A DNA stretch of 64,000 nucleotides from Occultella kanbiaonis (lineage in GTDB: Bacteria > Actinomycetota > Actinomycetes > Actinomycetales > Beutenbergiaceae). Shown piece by piece: positions 27,771 to 36,952 of this stretch; within the stretch, counting starts at the first letter, position 1; the number at the start of each line of letters is the position of its first letter. Under the pieces are notes generated by a model that saw only the letters and a list, made by a program, of their open reading frames with translations, had not been told where the DNA came from and did not search any database. The stretch spans positions 930,001 to 994,000 of the forward strand of contig NZ_CP046175.1 of the NCBI RefSeq assembly GCF_009708215.1. The letters are read 5' to 3'. A program made the position numbers and the translations under genes.

Positions 27771-30180
27771 CCGGCTCGCCCGGCTCCTGGTTGGCCCGGA
27801 TCAGGTCGGCCGGCTCGAGGGCGAGCATCCAGGTGGCACACGCGGCGAGCAGCAGTGGCACCGTGACGGACACCCCGATGGCCGGGATGGCGATCCCGGA
27901 GTCGTTGACCACCAGGCCGAGGCCGAGGGCAACACCGATCGCGATGATGCCCGGCGGCAGCATCGGGGCGTCCCGGCCCATCCGGGAGATCGGGGTGCCG
28001 GCGGAGAGCCAGTCGTACCCGCCACCACCGGGTGAGGTGATCGCGCCACGGATCGGCCGGGCCAGCACGAACACGACGGTCAGCACGCCGCAGATGGCCA
28101 GGATCGTCAGCGGCCGGTTTCCGAACAGGATCGTGATGTTCTGGTCCAGCTTGCGGGCGATCACCGGCCACAGGCCGCCGTCGAGCACCGTCTGGAAGAA
28201 CCGGCCCAGGTGGGTCCGGTCATCGGCCGGCCGCAGCCAGTCGATGAACGCGAGGCTGATCGTCGCGGCCGCCGCCACGGCGAGGACGCCGAGGACCCGC
28301 TTCCAGGTGAGCCTGATGCCCGCCGCCATGAGCGCCAGCAGCCCGTACGCGGGCAGCAGCGCGGGCGGCCCGCCGAAGTCCGCGCCGATCCCCGGGGCGC
28401 CGTCGATGACCGCCGCACACACCCCGATCGCGAGCACGATCACCCCGGCGAGCTTGCGCCGTCCCGCCCGCACCAGCGGGTTCGCGACGGCGACCGTGAC
28501 CAACAGGGTGGAGACGGTGAACAGCGCGAACGAGGTGTTGTTCATGCCGTAGAACCGGCCGGCCACGAGGGTCGGCACCCCCATGACGGCGGAGATCTGC
28601 AGGGTGGCGCCGGTGACCACGTCGACCGTGAGCACCGCCGCCGTGACCGCGGCGACCCAGGTGGCCGGGCCGAGGACGCGCCGGCGCCACGGACCCACGA
28701 GTGCGATCGCGACGATCAGGGCCACCCAGCCGAGCGTGATCACAGCCAGGCCGAGTGCCGGTGGCGTGCTGCGCCACCACGGCAGCAGGTTCGCCAGGAA
28801 CGAGGAGACCGGCAGTGCGCCGATGGACAGCGCAACCACCCGGAGCAGCCGGAGCACCCCGGACCGGGCGACCACGAGGTTCTCGTCCGGCCGGCCACGC
28901 CGGCGGGGGAAGCGCCGGGCCAGGAACGCGCGGATCCGGGTCGCGGCCGGCCGCTTGAGGCCGAGCGCGACGGCGGCGAACAGGGCCAGGTTGAGGATCA
29001 CGAGGATCAGGTAGTAGCTGGCCACGAGCGGGCGGACGGCCTGCGCGTGCAGTTCGTCGTCGAGCAGGACGTCGATGCGTTCCGCGGCGGTGCTCGAGTC
29101 GGGCAGCGCCCGCGCCGGTGCGCCGATGGTGACGCCGCTGGGGATCGCGGCCGTGATGCCCAGCAGCCCGGTGATCGTGGCCTGCTGGTCGGTGGCGAGC
29201 ACGTAGCCGTCCTGCCGGGTGGAGGAGGACGTGAGCAGCGCCTGCTCCTGGTTCGCGCCGCTGACCGCCAGCACCCGCAGCCCCGGGCCGGACCCGGAGT
29301 CGGAGATCCCGGACAGGACGATCACCGGGTCGGTCCCGGAGTCCCGGATCCCTTGGATGATCGCGGCCACGTGCTCGTCCGCGACCTGGACCTGGTTGTC
29401 GTGGTACTGCTGGATGGTGACCGGGCCGGGTGCGTCCTGGACCTCGCCGGCGTCGATGACCACGAGCCGGGACCGTTCGAGGGCGATGGTGGTCTGGACG
29501 GTCCACTCCTGCGCGCCGGTGGGCCGGCGCATGTGATCGGCGGTCTGGCCGGCCGCGTCGGCGAGGGCGATCGCCGCACCCGGGCCGATGCTCGTCGCAG
29601 CGGTCTGCGTGGTCACCGCCGCGTCGCCGAGCAGCCCGAGCCGGGCGTCGAAGTTCTCCTCGGCGGCTGCGGCCTGGTAGTCGGCCCAGCCCGGCACCGA
29701 CCCGTCCGGGTCGGGCTCGAGGAGGTCCCGGCACGGTCCCGACGCGTCTGCGGCGCGGGTGCCGGCGGAGATGGCGAGCCAGCCGTCCGCCGGGCAGGAG
29801 CTGGTCCGCACGCTACGGACCACGAGCGAGCCGACCGAGTCCTGGGACAGCGACCAGAGGGCGGGCGTCATCGGGGTCACGTCCGCCCAGGCCAGGCCGG
29901 CCACCCCGATCACCACGACGGGCCGGTCGGAGTCGACGTCCCGCGGCTGCCCGCCCGCCGGCGACGGCTCGACCGCCCCGGTGACCCCTGCGGAGGCGGC
30001 CGCGACCCGCGAAGCCGACGCTGCGCCGTCGGGCGTTGCGCCCGCGCCCGACGGTGGGGTGAACAGGAGCAGCACCACGGCACACAGCGCCACCACCAGG
30101 GCGCGCCACAGGCGCGCCACGGTGCGGGCGCTCGGTGCCCGCGTCGTCGCGGCGGCCGGGTTCGGAGTGCTCGAGGTCAT
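27697..30180 (-). CDS. Large membrane protein with extracellular alkaline-phosphatase-like domain
   Basis: An 827-residue protein. An N-terminal membrane segment (about 27-46) is followed by some 330 extracytoplasmic residues that look like a degraded alkaline-phosphatase fold (VVVIGVAGLAWADVTPMTP; VIDAGEVQDA; VIVLSGISDSGSG). About ten membrane segments fill residues 385-770. The cytoplasmic tail is basic and Pro-rich. It resembles poorly characterised actinobacterial membrane proteins found beside glycosyltransferases; a cell-envelope role is plausible. The start at 30180 is the ATG before the hydrophobic stretch. Its 3' end overlaps the convergent GT2 gene by 74 bp. Confidence 0.8.
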   Translation of the reverse strand: MTSSTPNPAAATTRAPSARTVARLWRALVVALCAVVLLLFTPPSGAGATPDGAASASRVAAASAGVTGAVEPSPAGGQPRDVDSDRPVVVIGVAGLAWADVTPMTPALWSLSQDSVGSLVVRSVRTSSCPADGWLAISAGTRAADASGPCRDLLEPDPDGSVPGWADYQAAAAEENFDARLGLLGDAAVTTQTAATSIGPGAAIALADAAGQTADHMRRPTGAQEWTVQTTIALERSRLVVIDAGEVQDAPGPVTIQQYHDNQVQVADEHVAAIIQGIRDSGTDPVIVLSGISDSGSGPGLRVLAVSGANQEQALLTSSSTRQDGYVLATDQQATITGLLGITAAIPSGVTIGAPARALPDSSTAAERIDVLLDDELHAQAVRPLVASYYLILVILNLALFAAVALGLKRPAATRIRAFLARRFPRRRGRPDENLVVARSGVLRLLRVVALSIGALPVSSFLANLLPWWRSTPPALGLAVITLGWVALIVAIALVGPWRRRVLGPATWVAAVTAAVLTVDVVTGATLQISAVMGVPTLVAGRFYGMNNTSFALFTVSTLLVTVAVANPLVRAGRRKLAGVIVLAIGVCAAVIDGAPGIGADFGGPPALLPAYGLLALMAAGIRLTWKRVLGVLAVAAAATISLAFIDWLRPADDRTHLGRFFQTVLDGGLWPVIARKLDQNITILFGNRPLTILAICGVLTVVFVLARPIRGAITSPGGGGYDWLSAGTPISRMGRDAPMLPPGIIAIGVALGLGLVVNDSGIAIPAIGVSVTVPLLLAACATWMLALEPADLIRANQEPGEPVRTAAAPPAQPVRRVRVPRRGRPD

Positions 30181-30487
30181 CGAGGTTCAGCGTAGAGGCG
30201 CGATGCGGAGGAATCGTGCTCGGGTGCGGGGGATTGGTGCCGCCGGGCCCATCGGGAGGGTCCGTTCGGCACGGGTGTGATTGCGCTCTCGGCGATCCGT
30301 GGACATCGGCTCTAGCGCGCGTGGGAGCGGTCCGGTACTGTTGCGGCTTGAGGTTGCAGTGCATCGCACGTCTTGACGTCGACCTTCGCAGGTCGGCGTC
30401 GTTCTTCTTACCGGAGAGTGACGAACGACACCGTGGCCGCGAGCTCGACAAGCGGGCCCGCGACAACACTCCCGAAGGAGAACAATT
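30181..30487 (+). promoter_or_regulatory. Cold-shock gene leader and divergent promoter region
   Basis: This 307-bp gap holds no convincing gene. It serves as the upstream region of the minus-strand membrane protein and the long leader of the cold-shock gene. A hairpin with a following T-rich run (30375-30409) and the strong AAGGAGAA ribosome site before 30488 are the only clear elements. Confidence 0.5.
30375..30400 (+). promoter_or_regulatory. Leader hairpin with T-rich tail (possible attenuator/thermosensor)
   Basis: GACGTCGACC and GGTCGGCGTC pair over 10 bp with one wobble, loop TTCGCA, followed directly by GTTCTTCTT. The shape is that of an intrinsic terminator, placed about 90 bp before the cold-shock start codon. 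Regulation is inferred. Confidence 0.4.
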
Positions 30488-30691
30488 ATGACTACCGGAA
30501 TCGTGAAGTGGTTCAACGCCGAGAAGGGCTTCGGCTTCATCGCCCCCGAGGATGGCAGCGCCGACGTGTTCGCGCACTACTCCGCCATCGCCACGAGCGG
30601 CTACCGCACGCTCGAGGAGAACCAGCGTGTCGAGTTCGAGGTGACGCAGGGCCCCAAGGGTCCCCAGGCCTCGGACATCCGTCCCGTCTGA
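30488..30691 (+). CDS. cspA: Cold-shock protein (CspA family)
   Basis: A 67-residue OB-fold RNA chaperone of standard length. It has the RNP1 motif KGFGFI and RNP2-like VFAHYSAI, plus the opening [11 protein letters not shown]. It binds single-stranded RNA and melts secondary structure, in the cold or generally. A strong AAGGAGAA lies eight bases before the ATG. It is monocistronic with a long structured leader and a strong downstream hairpin (30733-30770). Confidence 0.95.
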   Translation: MTTGIVKWFNAEKGFGFIAPEDGSADVFAHYSAIATSGYRTLEENQRVEFEVTQGPKGPQASDIRPV

Positions 30692-30732
30692 GTCTGACTC
30701 GCGGGGCCGTCTGAGCCCCCCGTTCGAACTCT

Positions 30733-30770
30733 GCGAAGCGCACCATCCCCTCGGGGGTGGTGCGCTTCGC
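30733..30770 (+). terminator. Terminator of the cold-shock gene
   Basis: An almost perfect 18-bp inverted repeat (arms 30733-30750 and 30753-30770, one T-G wobble) with a very tight loop, 42 bp after the stop codon. It lacks a run of T, as is frequent in GC-rich actinobacteria. Confidence 0.7.
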
Positions 30771-30899
30771 GCATTCCGGGCCCGTGGACCGCGCCGGATC
30801 CGCAGCCCAGGGGCGCCACGACCGGACGGTGAGGCCTCCAGCTAGTGGGTCCGTGCTCGAGCTAGTCGGACGCACGAGGCGATCTCGACGGTGAACCGA

Positions 30900-32105
30900 C
30901 TAAGGATGCCGGGCGGTTTCCGGAACTGACGCCATCCCCTGGCTTGCGTCCCCGATGGTGTTCGTCCGCACGTACAGTCCGGCCGGCTCCACCCGCACCC
31001 GCAGCCCGACGGCCTCACCGATGAGATCGCCGTCGACCTGGACGTGCGCGGGCTCCTCGATGAGAACCCGGACCTGCTTGCCGCGCCAGAACTCGATGGT
31101 GCTCGGACTGTTCGGCAGCTGCCGGCGGATCCCGAGGCCCTGCCCGACGACCTGCCCGAACAACGATGCCCAGCCGAACAGCCCGCCCCGGGTGTCCAGG
31201 GCCGCGATGTCGAGCCAGCCGTCGTTGATCTGGGCGTCCGGCAGCAGCACGATCCCGCCGGGCAGGCGGCCGCAGTTCGCGAACAGCAGGCTGCGTAGCC
31301 GCAGGTGCTGGCCCGGTGCCTCGTCAACGGTCATCCGGAGCCGGACCTTGCGCCCGTGCAGGTGTCTGGCACCGGCCAGGAAGTACGCGAACCAGCCCAC
31401 CCGGGCCTTGAGCTGGTCGCCCGCCCCGGCCACCATCGCCGCGTCGAACCCGACGCCCGCCATCACCAGGAACAGGTGCTCGTCCTCCTCGGGGTCCACC
31501 GCCGGGTCGGTCGCAGCGTCCGGGCCGGACCCGGGACCGGGTTCGTCGTCCTCGCGGGCCGGGCGCAGCCGATCCGGCCGGACCCAGCCGATGTCGATCG
31601 CGTGGTCGGTGCCGGTCAGCGCGGTGCGGATCAGGCTGCGGGTGCCGTCGACGGGCAGGTCCAGGTTGCGGGCGAGCAGGTTCCCGGTGCCCAGTGGCAG
31701 CAGCCCCATCGGGGTGCTGGTGCCGACCAGCGCCATCGCCACTGCGCGCACGGTGCCGTCGCCCCCGGCGGCCACCACCACCGATGCTCCGGCGGCGAGC
31801 GCACGCCGCGCCTGACCGAGACCCGGGTCGGCGACGGTCGTCTCGTACCAGAGGGGTTCGGGCAGGCCGGCCTCGGCGCAGACCTGTTCGACGGCGGTGC
31901 GCAGCTTGCGAGGATCGGTCACCTTGATCGGGTTCACCACGAAGGCGGGCGGCCCGGTGGGCCGGCTGGGCTCGATGGTTCCCGCGCCGAGGGAGGGCAC
32001 GCGCTGGCTTCGCTCGGAGATGCGGCGCAGCAGGACCAGGCCGACCACCACCGCCGCGACCGCCAGGACGAGCGCGACGACGCTCACCACCTGTTCCCAC
32101 GTCAT
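30900..32105 (-). CDS. Diacylglycerol/lipid kinase family protein with N-terminal membrane anchor
   Basis: A 401-residue member of the DAGK/YegS family. The kinase domain begins near residue 55 (FVVNPIKV); the nucleotide-binding loop [11 protein letters not shown] is at about 112-122, and [13 protein letters not shown] follows. It phosphorylates a lipid such as diacylglycerol or undecaprenol at the membrane. Unusually, residues 5-27 form a hydrophobic anchor before the kinase domain. The start is ATG at 32105; a longer upstream frame was rejected because it runs toward the serS promoter. Confidence 0.88.
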   Translation of the reverse strand: MTWEQVVSVVALVLAVAAVVVGLVLLRRISERSQRVPSLGAGTIEPSRPTGPPAFVVNPIKVTDPRKLRTAVEQVCAEAGLPEPLWYETTVADPGLGQARRALAAGASVVVAAGGDGTVRAVAMALVGTSTPMGLLPLGTGNLLARNLDLPVDGTRSLIRTALTGTDHAIDIGWVRPDRLRPAREDDEPGPGSGPDAATDPAVDPEEDEHLFLVMAGVGFDAAMVAGAGDQLKARVGWFAYFLAGARHLHGRKVRLRMTVDEAPGQHLRLRSLLFANCGRLPGGIVLLPDAQINDGWLDIAALDTRGGLFGWASLFGQVVGQGLGIRRQLPNSPSTIEFWRGKQVRVLIEEPAHVQVDGDLIGEAVGLRVRVEPAGLYVRTNTIGDASQGMASVPETARHP

Positions 32106-32187
32106 GGCTGCACGGTATCCCCGACCGCGCCGGCCGGCCCGATCCGCTCCGCGCACTCAGGTGCTCGGGACCGATACGCTCGTGCGT

Positions 32188-33477
32188 GTGATTGATCTGA
32201 AGAGCCTGCGCGAGGATCCGGACGTTGCACGAGCGAGCCAGCGGGCTCGCGGGGAGTCCCCCGCACTGGTCGACAAGGTCCTCGATGCGGACGCCAGGCG
32301 GCGGTCCCTGCTCACCGAGTTCGAGCGGCTGCGCGCGGACCAGAAGGAGGTCTCCCGCTCGGTCGGGAAGGCCACGCCGGAGGAGCGTCCGGGGATCCTG
32401 ACCAAGGCGAAGGAGCTCTCCGACCACGTCAAGGCGGCCGAGGCGGACGCCGACCGGGCTCGTGACGATCTGGACCGGCTGCTCGCCGGCTTCCCGAACA
32501 TCGTTCTCGACGGCGTGCCGGCCGGCGGCGAGGACGACTATGTGGTGCTGCGCACCGAGGGCACCCCGCGCGACTTCGCCGCGGAGGGGTTCACCCCGCG
32601 CGACCACCTGGAGATCGGCGAGCTGCTCGCCGCGATCGACACCGAGCGGGGCGCCAAGGTGTCCGGGGCCCGGTTCTACTACCTCACCGGTATCGGCGCA
32701 CGTCTCGAACTCGCCCTGCTGAACGCCGCGATCGACAAGGCCGTGGCTGCGGGGTTCACCCCGATGATCACGCCCACCCTGGTCAAGCCGGAGATCATGG
32801 CCGGCACCGGGTTCCTCGGCGCGCACGCGGACGAGATCTACCGACTCGAGGCGGACGACCTGTACCTGGTCGGCACCTCGGAGGTGGCTCTGGCCGGGTA
32901 CCACTCCGGCGAGATCCTCGACCTGAGCGCCGGTCCGAAGCGGTACGCCGGCTGGTCCGCGTGCTACCGCCGCGAGGCCGGCTCCTACGGCAAGGACACC
33001 CGCGGCATCATCCGGGTGCACCAGTTCCACAAGGTCGAGATGTTCTCCTACGTGCCGGTCGAGGAGGCCGAGGCCGAGCACGCCCGACTGCTCGCCTGGG
33101 AGGAGGAGATGCTGGCCGCCGCGGGCCTGCCCTATCGGGTCATCGACACCGCCGCGGGGGACCTCGGCACCAGCGCCGCCCGCAAGTTCGACTGCGAGGC
33201 CTGGCTGCCCACCCAGGGCCGCTACCTGGAGCTGACGTCCACCTCCAACTGCACCACCTTCCAGGCTCGCCGCCTCGGCGTGCGCGAGCGGACGCCGTCG
33301 GGCCAGACGCGCCCGGTCGCGACGCTCAACGGGACCCTCGCGACCACCCGCTGGATCGTCGCGATCCTCGAGAACCACCAGCTGCCGGACGGTTCGGTGC
33401 GGGTGCCGGAGGGCTTGCGCGGCTACCTCGGCGGGCTCGAGGTGCTCGAGCCGGCCGGCGGATCGGGCACCGCATGA
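32188..33477 (+). CDS. serS: Serine--tRNA ligase
   Basis: A 429-residue class II aminoacyl-tRNA synthetase that charges tRNA-Ser. The N-terminal coiled-coil arm covers about 30-105. Motif 2 includes [15 protein letters not shown], and motif 3 lies near [17 protein letters not shown]; the serine-site segment [10 protein letters not shown] is intact. GTG start at 32188 ([12 protein letters not shown], the conserved opening). Its stop overlaps the next gene by 4 bp. Two serine tRNA genes lie 15 kb downstream. Confidence 0.96.
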   Translation: MIDLKSLREDPDVARASQRARGESPALVDKVLDADARRRSLLTEFERLRADQKEVSRSVGKATPEERPGILTKAKELSDHVKAAEADADRARDDLDRLLAGFPNIVLDGVPAGGEDDYVVLRTEGTPRDFAAEGFTPRDHLEIGELLAAIDTERGAKVSGARFYYLTGIGARLELALLNAAIDKAVAAGFTPMITPTLVKPEIMAGTGFLGAHADEIYRLEADDLYLVGTSEVALAGYHSGEILDLSAGPKRYAGWSACYRREAGSYGKDTRGIIRVHQFHKVEMFSYVPVEEAEAEHARLLAWEEEMLAAAGLPYRVIDTAAGDLGTSAARKFDCEAWLPTQGRYLELTSTSNCTTFQARRLGVRERTPSGQTRPVATLNGTLATTRWIVAILENHQLPDGSVRVPEGLRGYLGGLEVLEPAGGSGTA

Positions 33478-34325
33478 GCGTCGCGTTCACGCCGGAGGCG
33501 ATCGCGGACCTGAGGCCCGGGCCACAGCTGCTGGTCGCCCTGGACATCGACGGCACCATCCTCGGTCACGACGGCACGATGTCCGACGGCGTCGTCGACG
33601 CGGTCGGTGACCTCGCCGCGAGCGGCACGCACGTCGTGCTCGCGACCGGCCGGTCGCTGCAGGCCGTCACCCCGGTGCTCGCGCACCTGGGCCTGGGTAC
33701 GGGGTGGGCGGTCTGCTCCAACGGCGCCGTCACCATCCGGCTGGACCCGGAGCTGGAGGGCGGCTACGAGATCAACGACGTCGCCACCTTCGATCCCGAG
33801 CCGACTCTGCGGCTGTTGCGCGAGCACGCACCGGACGTGCTGTTCGCCGTCGAGGACCTCGGCCGCGGGTTCAAGGTGACCGCGCCGTTCCCGATGGGCG
33901 AGCTCACCGGGGAGGTGCTCGTCGTCGACTTCGAGGAGCTGTGCGCGGCGCCGGCCTCCCGGCTCACGTTGCGTGCGCCCGACCTGAACGCGGACGACTT
34001 CCACGATCTCGTCGAGCGCAGCGGCCTGCACGGGGTGAGTTACGCCGTTGGCTGGACGGCGTGGCTGGACATCGCACCGGAGGGAATCTCCAAGGCGAGT
34101 GCGCTCGAGGTGGTGCGTCAGCGTCTCGAGGTGCCGGCAGGATCCACCCTGGCCGCGGGGGACGGGCGCAACGACATCGAGATGCTCGGCTGGGCCGGCG
34201 TCGGGGTCGCCATGGGCGGCGCCGACGCGGACACGCTGGCCGCGGCGGACGTGCATACCGGACCGGTCGAGGAGGACGGGCTGGTGCCGATCCTGCGGGC
34301 CGTTCTGCGCGGCGCCGGCGTTTAG
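33474..34325 (+). CDS. HAD-superfamily phosphatase (Cof-type)
   Basis: A 283-residue Cof/YidA-like HAD hydrolase. Motif I is ALDIDGTIL (about 21-29), motif II the Thr of ATGRS, motif III a Lys in GISKASAL, and motif [13 protein letters not shown] type II cap lies between. Probably a sugar-phosphate phosphatase. The ATG at 33474 overlaps the serS stop (ATGA), so it is translationally coupled to serS, a pairing seen in related actinobacteria. Confidence 0.9.
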   Translation: MSVAFTPEAIADLRPGPQLLVALDIDGTILGHDGTMSDGVVDAVGDLAASGTHVVLATGRSLQAVTPVLAHLGLGTGWAVCSNGAVTIRLDPELEGGYEINDVATFDPEPTLRLLREHAPDVLFAVEDLGRGFKVTAPFPMGELTGEVLVVDFEELCAAPASRLTLRAPDLNADDFHDLVERSGLHGVSYAVGWTAWLDIAPEGISKASALEVVRQRLEVPAGSTLAAGDGRNDIEMLGWAGVGVAMGGADADTLAAADVHTGPVEEDGLVPILRAVLRGAGV

Positions 34326-34340
34326 GGCACACTCCGATCC

Positions 34341-35348
34341 GTGGCCCCAGACATCGATGACGTGGCGAGGGCGGCGGGAGTCTCGACGGCGACCGTCTCG
34401 CGGGCGCTGCGCGGGCTGCCCAATGTGCGTGAGTCCACGCGTGCTCGGGTGCGTCAGGTCGCGATCGAGCTGGGGTACGCCCCTTCCGCCTCGGCGGCGT
34501 CGCTCGCTTCCGGACGCACGCGCACGGTGGGCCTGCTCACCCCGTGGTTCCGGCGCTGGTTCCATGCTGCGGTCACCGAGGGTGCCGAGCGGGCGCTGCG
34601 GGCCGACGGCTTCGACGCCCTGCTGTACTCCTTCGAGCTGGACGAGGAGTTCCGACGCTCACGGGTGGACCCGTTCGTGCTGCGCCGGCGGGTGGACGGG
34701 GTGCTCGTCGTCGGCATGACGTTGGACGCAGACGAGATCGCCACCCTCGCCGGGTTGGAGGTGCCCCTGGTGTTCGTCGGGGCCGGTCCGCCGGACCGGG
34801 TCACGGTCGGCATCGACGACGAGGCCGCAGCCCGCGTGGCCACCCGCCACCTGCTCGAGCTGGGGCACACCCGGATCGGTTATCTGGGTGGCGCCCCCGC
34901 CGAACGTGCGACGTGGTCCCCGCCGGTGCTCCGGCTGGAGGGCTATCGGGCCGAGCTCGCGCGGGCGGGCATCGGGTTCCGGCCGGAGTGGCTGGTCCAT
35001 GGCCACTTCGGGATGACCGGCGGGCGCACCGCGTGTGGTGGACTGCTGGATGCACACCCGGACATCACGGCCGTGTTCGCGGCCTCGGACGAGATGGCGT
35101 TCGGCGCGATGCACGCGATCCGCGACCGCGGCCTGCGCGTTCCGGATGACGTCTCCGTGATCGGGATCGACGGCCACGACCTCGGTGACCTGGTGGGTCT
35201 GACCACCGTGGCGCAGGATGCCGTCGAGCAGGGGGCCGCGGCGGCCGCGCTCATCCTGGAGATGCTCACGGGCACGCCGGTCGGCAACCGGCTCACCTAC
35301 CCGACGACTCTGGTAGAGCGCTCTTCCACTGCAATACCGCCGATCTGA
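34341..35348 (+). CDS. LacI-family transcriptional regulator
   Basis: A 335-residue repressor. The helix-turn-helix DIDDVARAAGVSTATVSRAL is at residues 4-23, followed by the hinge SASAASLASGRTRTVGLLTP and a sugar-binding core (residues about 60-330). It probably controls the importer operon 132 bp downstream, where a LacI-type palindrome is present at 35403-35414. GTG start at 34341. The ligand is likely an alpha-glucoside or its phosphate, by neighbourhood only. Confidence 0.92.
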   Translation: MAPDIDDVARAAGVSTATVSRALRGLPNVRESTRARVRQVAIELGYAPSASAASLASGRTRTVGLLTPWFRRWFHAAVTEGAERALRADGFDALLYSFELDEEFRRSRVDPFVLRRRVDGVLVVGMTLDADEIATLAGLEVPLVFVGAGPPDRVTVGIDDEAAARVATRHLLELGHTRIGYLGGAPAERATWSPPVLRLEGYRAELARAGIGFRPEWLVHGHFGMTGGRTACGGLLDAHPDITAVFAASDEMAFGAMHAIRDRGLRVPDDVSVIGIDGHDLGDLVGLTTVAQDAVEQGAAAAALILEMLTGTPVGNRLTYPTTLVERSSTAIPPI

Positions 35349-35381
35349 CCTGTGATGCGATTGTTATGCGCTCCGGGCCGG

Positions 35382-35391
35382 AAACGGTTGC
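35382..35391. promoter_or_regulatory. Possible second LacI-family site
   Basis: AAACGGTTGC contains the short palindrome AACGGTT, 20 bp upstream of the stronger operator. It could be a weaker auxiliary site. Low confidence. Confidence 0.25.
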
Positions 35392-35402
35392 AGCCGTCCG
35401 CC

Positions 35403-35414
35403 GTAAGCGCTTGC
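35403..35414. promoter_or_regulatory. LacI-family operator upstream of the importer
   Basis: GTAAGCGCTTGC is a near-perfect palindrome around the central CpG, as in LacI/GalR-type operators; only one base pair breaks the symmetry. It lies 67 bp before the binding-protein start and 55 bp after the regulator's stop. Confidence 0.6.
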
Positions 35415-35480
35415 ATGGGGTAGGCGACAGCGCGGGTCCCGCGCCGTCGTGTTCCCGACGTGTAGCAGGAGGACAACTCG

Positions 35481-36857
35481 ATGATGAGGACGACGGCTCG
35501 GCGTACCGGCGCCGCAGTGGCGGGAGGCCTGGCGTTCGCGCTGGCCCTGACCGCGTGTTCCGGTAGTGACCTCGGCGGCGGGGGCGGCGACGGTGATGAA
35601 GGCGGCGGCGACGCGGCCTGTGAGGACTACGCCGACTACGGCACGTTCGAGGGCGACGAGGTCACCATCCTCTCCTCGATCCGTGAGCAGGAGGCCGACC
35701 AGATGGAGGACACCTTCGTCGACTTCGAGGAGTGCACCGGCATCGACGTCGTCCACAACGGCATCGGTGAGTTCGAGACCCAGGTCGTGGTGCAGGCCGA
35801 GGGTGGCAACGCGCCCAACCTCGCGATCATCCCGCAGCCCGGCCTGCTCGCCCGCCTCGTGAACGACGGCTACATCGTGGAGCCGAGTGAGCAGACCGTC
35901 ACCAACGCCCAGGAGGGCTGGACCGAGGAGTGGCTCAACTACGGCACCGTTGACGGCACCTTCTACGCGGCGCCGCTGATGGCGTCGGTGAAGTCGTTCG
36001 TCTGGTACTCCCCGACCGCGTTCGCGGAGAACGGCTACGAGGTACCCACCACCTGGGACGAGCTGATCGCGCTGTCCGACCAGATCGTTGCCGATCACGG
36101 CGCCGACGGCGTCGTGAAGCCCTGGTGTGCGGGCATCGAGTCCGGTGGGGCGACCGGCTGGCCGGCCACCGACTTCATCGAGGACATGGTCCTGCGTGAG
36201 GCCGGCCCCGAGGTCTACGACCAGTGGGTCACCCACGAGATCCCGTTCAACGACCCGCAGATCTACGCGGCCACGGAGCGGGCCGGCTCCATCCTTCGCA
36301 ACGAGGACTACGTCAACGGTGGCATCGGGGACTCCCGGTCGATCGCGACGACCTCGTTCAACGACGGTGGGCTGCCGATCCTCGACGGCAACTGCTTCAT
36401 GTACCGGATGGCCTCCTTCTACGAGGCGCAGTGGCCCGAGGGCACGGACGTCAGCCCCGAAGGCGACGCGTTCGCGTTCTACCTGCCGGGTGACGACGCG
36501 GACTCCAAGCCGCTGCTCACCGCCGGTGAGTTCGTCGGCGCGTTCGACGACAACGAGGCGACCCAGGCCGTGCAGGCGTTCATGTCCTCCGGTGAGTGGG
36601 CCAACCTCCGCGTCACGATCGGCGGCGTCACCAGCGCGAACAACGCGGTGGATCCGGCGAACGCCTCCTCGGACGTGCTGCGGCTGGCCATCGAGCTGCT
36701 GCAGGACCCCGACGCGGTGACCCGCTTCGACGGTTCCGACCTGATGCCCTCGGCCGTCGGTGCCGGTTCGTTCTGGACCGGGATGACCGAGTGGATCGAC
36801 GGCGCGGACACCCAGACCGTGCTCGACCAGATCGAGGCGTCCTGGCCGGCGAGCTGA
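35481..36857 (+). CDS. Alpha-glucoside-type ABC importer binding lipoprotein (AglE-like)
   Basis: A 458-residue binding protein. The signal peptide ends in lipobox LTAC (Cys about 31), then an acidic Gly-rich linker. The mature part resembles AglE-type alpha-glucoside binders (VTILSSIREQEADQMEDTF; WYSPTAFAENGYEVPTTWDE). ATG at 35481, with AGGAGG upstream. First gene of binding protein-permease-permease, the AglEFG order. The permease genes are separated by a 15-bp-stem hairpin (36875-36909). The ATPase is missing, as usual in actinobacteria using a shared MsiK. Confidence 0.92.
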   Translation: MMRTTARRTGAAVAGGLAFALALTACSGSDLGGGGGDGDEGGGDAACEDYADYGTFEGDEVTILSSIREQEADQMEDTFVDFEECTGIDVVHNGIGEFETQVVVQAEGGNAPNLAIIPQPGLLARLVNDGYIVEPSEQTVTNAQEGWTEEWLNYGTVDGTFYAAPLMASVKSFVWYSPTAFAENGYEVPTTWDELIALSDQIVADHGADGVVKPWCAGIESGGATGWPATDFIEDMVLREAGPEVYDQWVTHEIPFNDPQIYAATERAGSILRNEDYVNGGIGDSRSIATTSFNDGGLPILDGNCFMYRMASFYEAQWPEGTDVSPEGDAFAFYLPGDDADSKPLLTAGEFVGAFDDNEATQAVQAFMSSGEWANLRVTIGGVTSANNAVDPANASSDVLRLAIELLQDPDAVTRFDGSDLMPSAVGAGSFWTGMTEWIDGADTQTVLDQIEASWPAS

Positions 36858-36874
36858 TCCGATGAGTTGACGGG

Positions 36875-36909
36875 CGTGGGGGCGGAACCTGCTGGGTTCC
36901 GCCCCCACG
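36875..36909 (+). terminator. Intra-operon hairpin between binding-protein and permease genes
   Basis: A perfect 15-bp inverted repeat (36875-36889 and 36895-36909) with a 5-nt loop TGCTG, 18 bp after the stop codon. No T tract follows. It probably protects or partly terminates the message, so that the binding protein is made in excess over the permeases. Confidence 0.65.
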
Positions 36910-36952
36910 TGCGACGTGTCGGTCCGCTCAGTTGACGAGAGGAGAACCAACG

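Noticed and set aside
29990-30050. Additional copy of the 52-bp palindromic element
   Set aside because: GCGCCGTCGGGC and GCCCGACGG occur here, but inside a coding region and with different spacing, so it is more likely codon-driven similarity.
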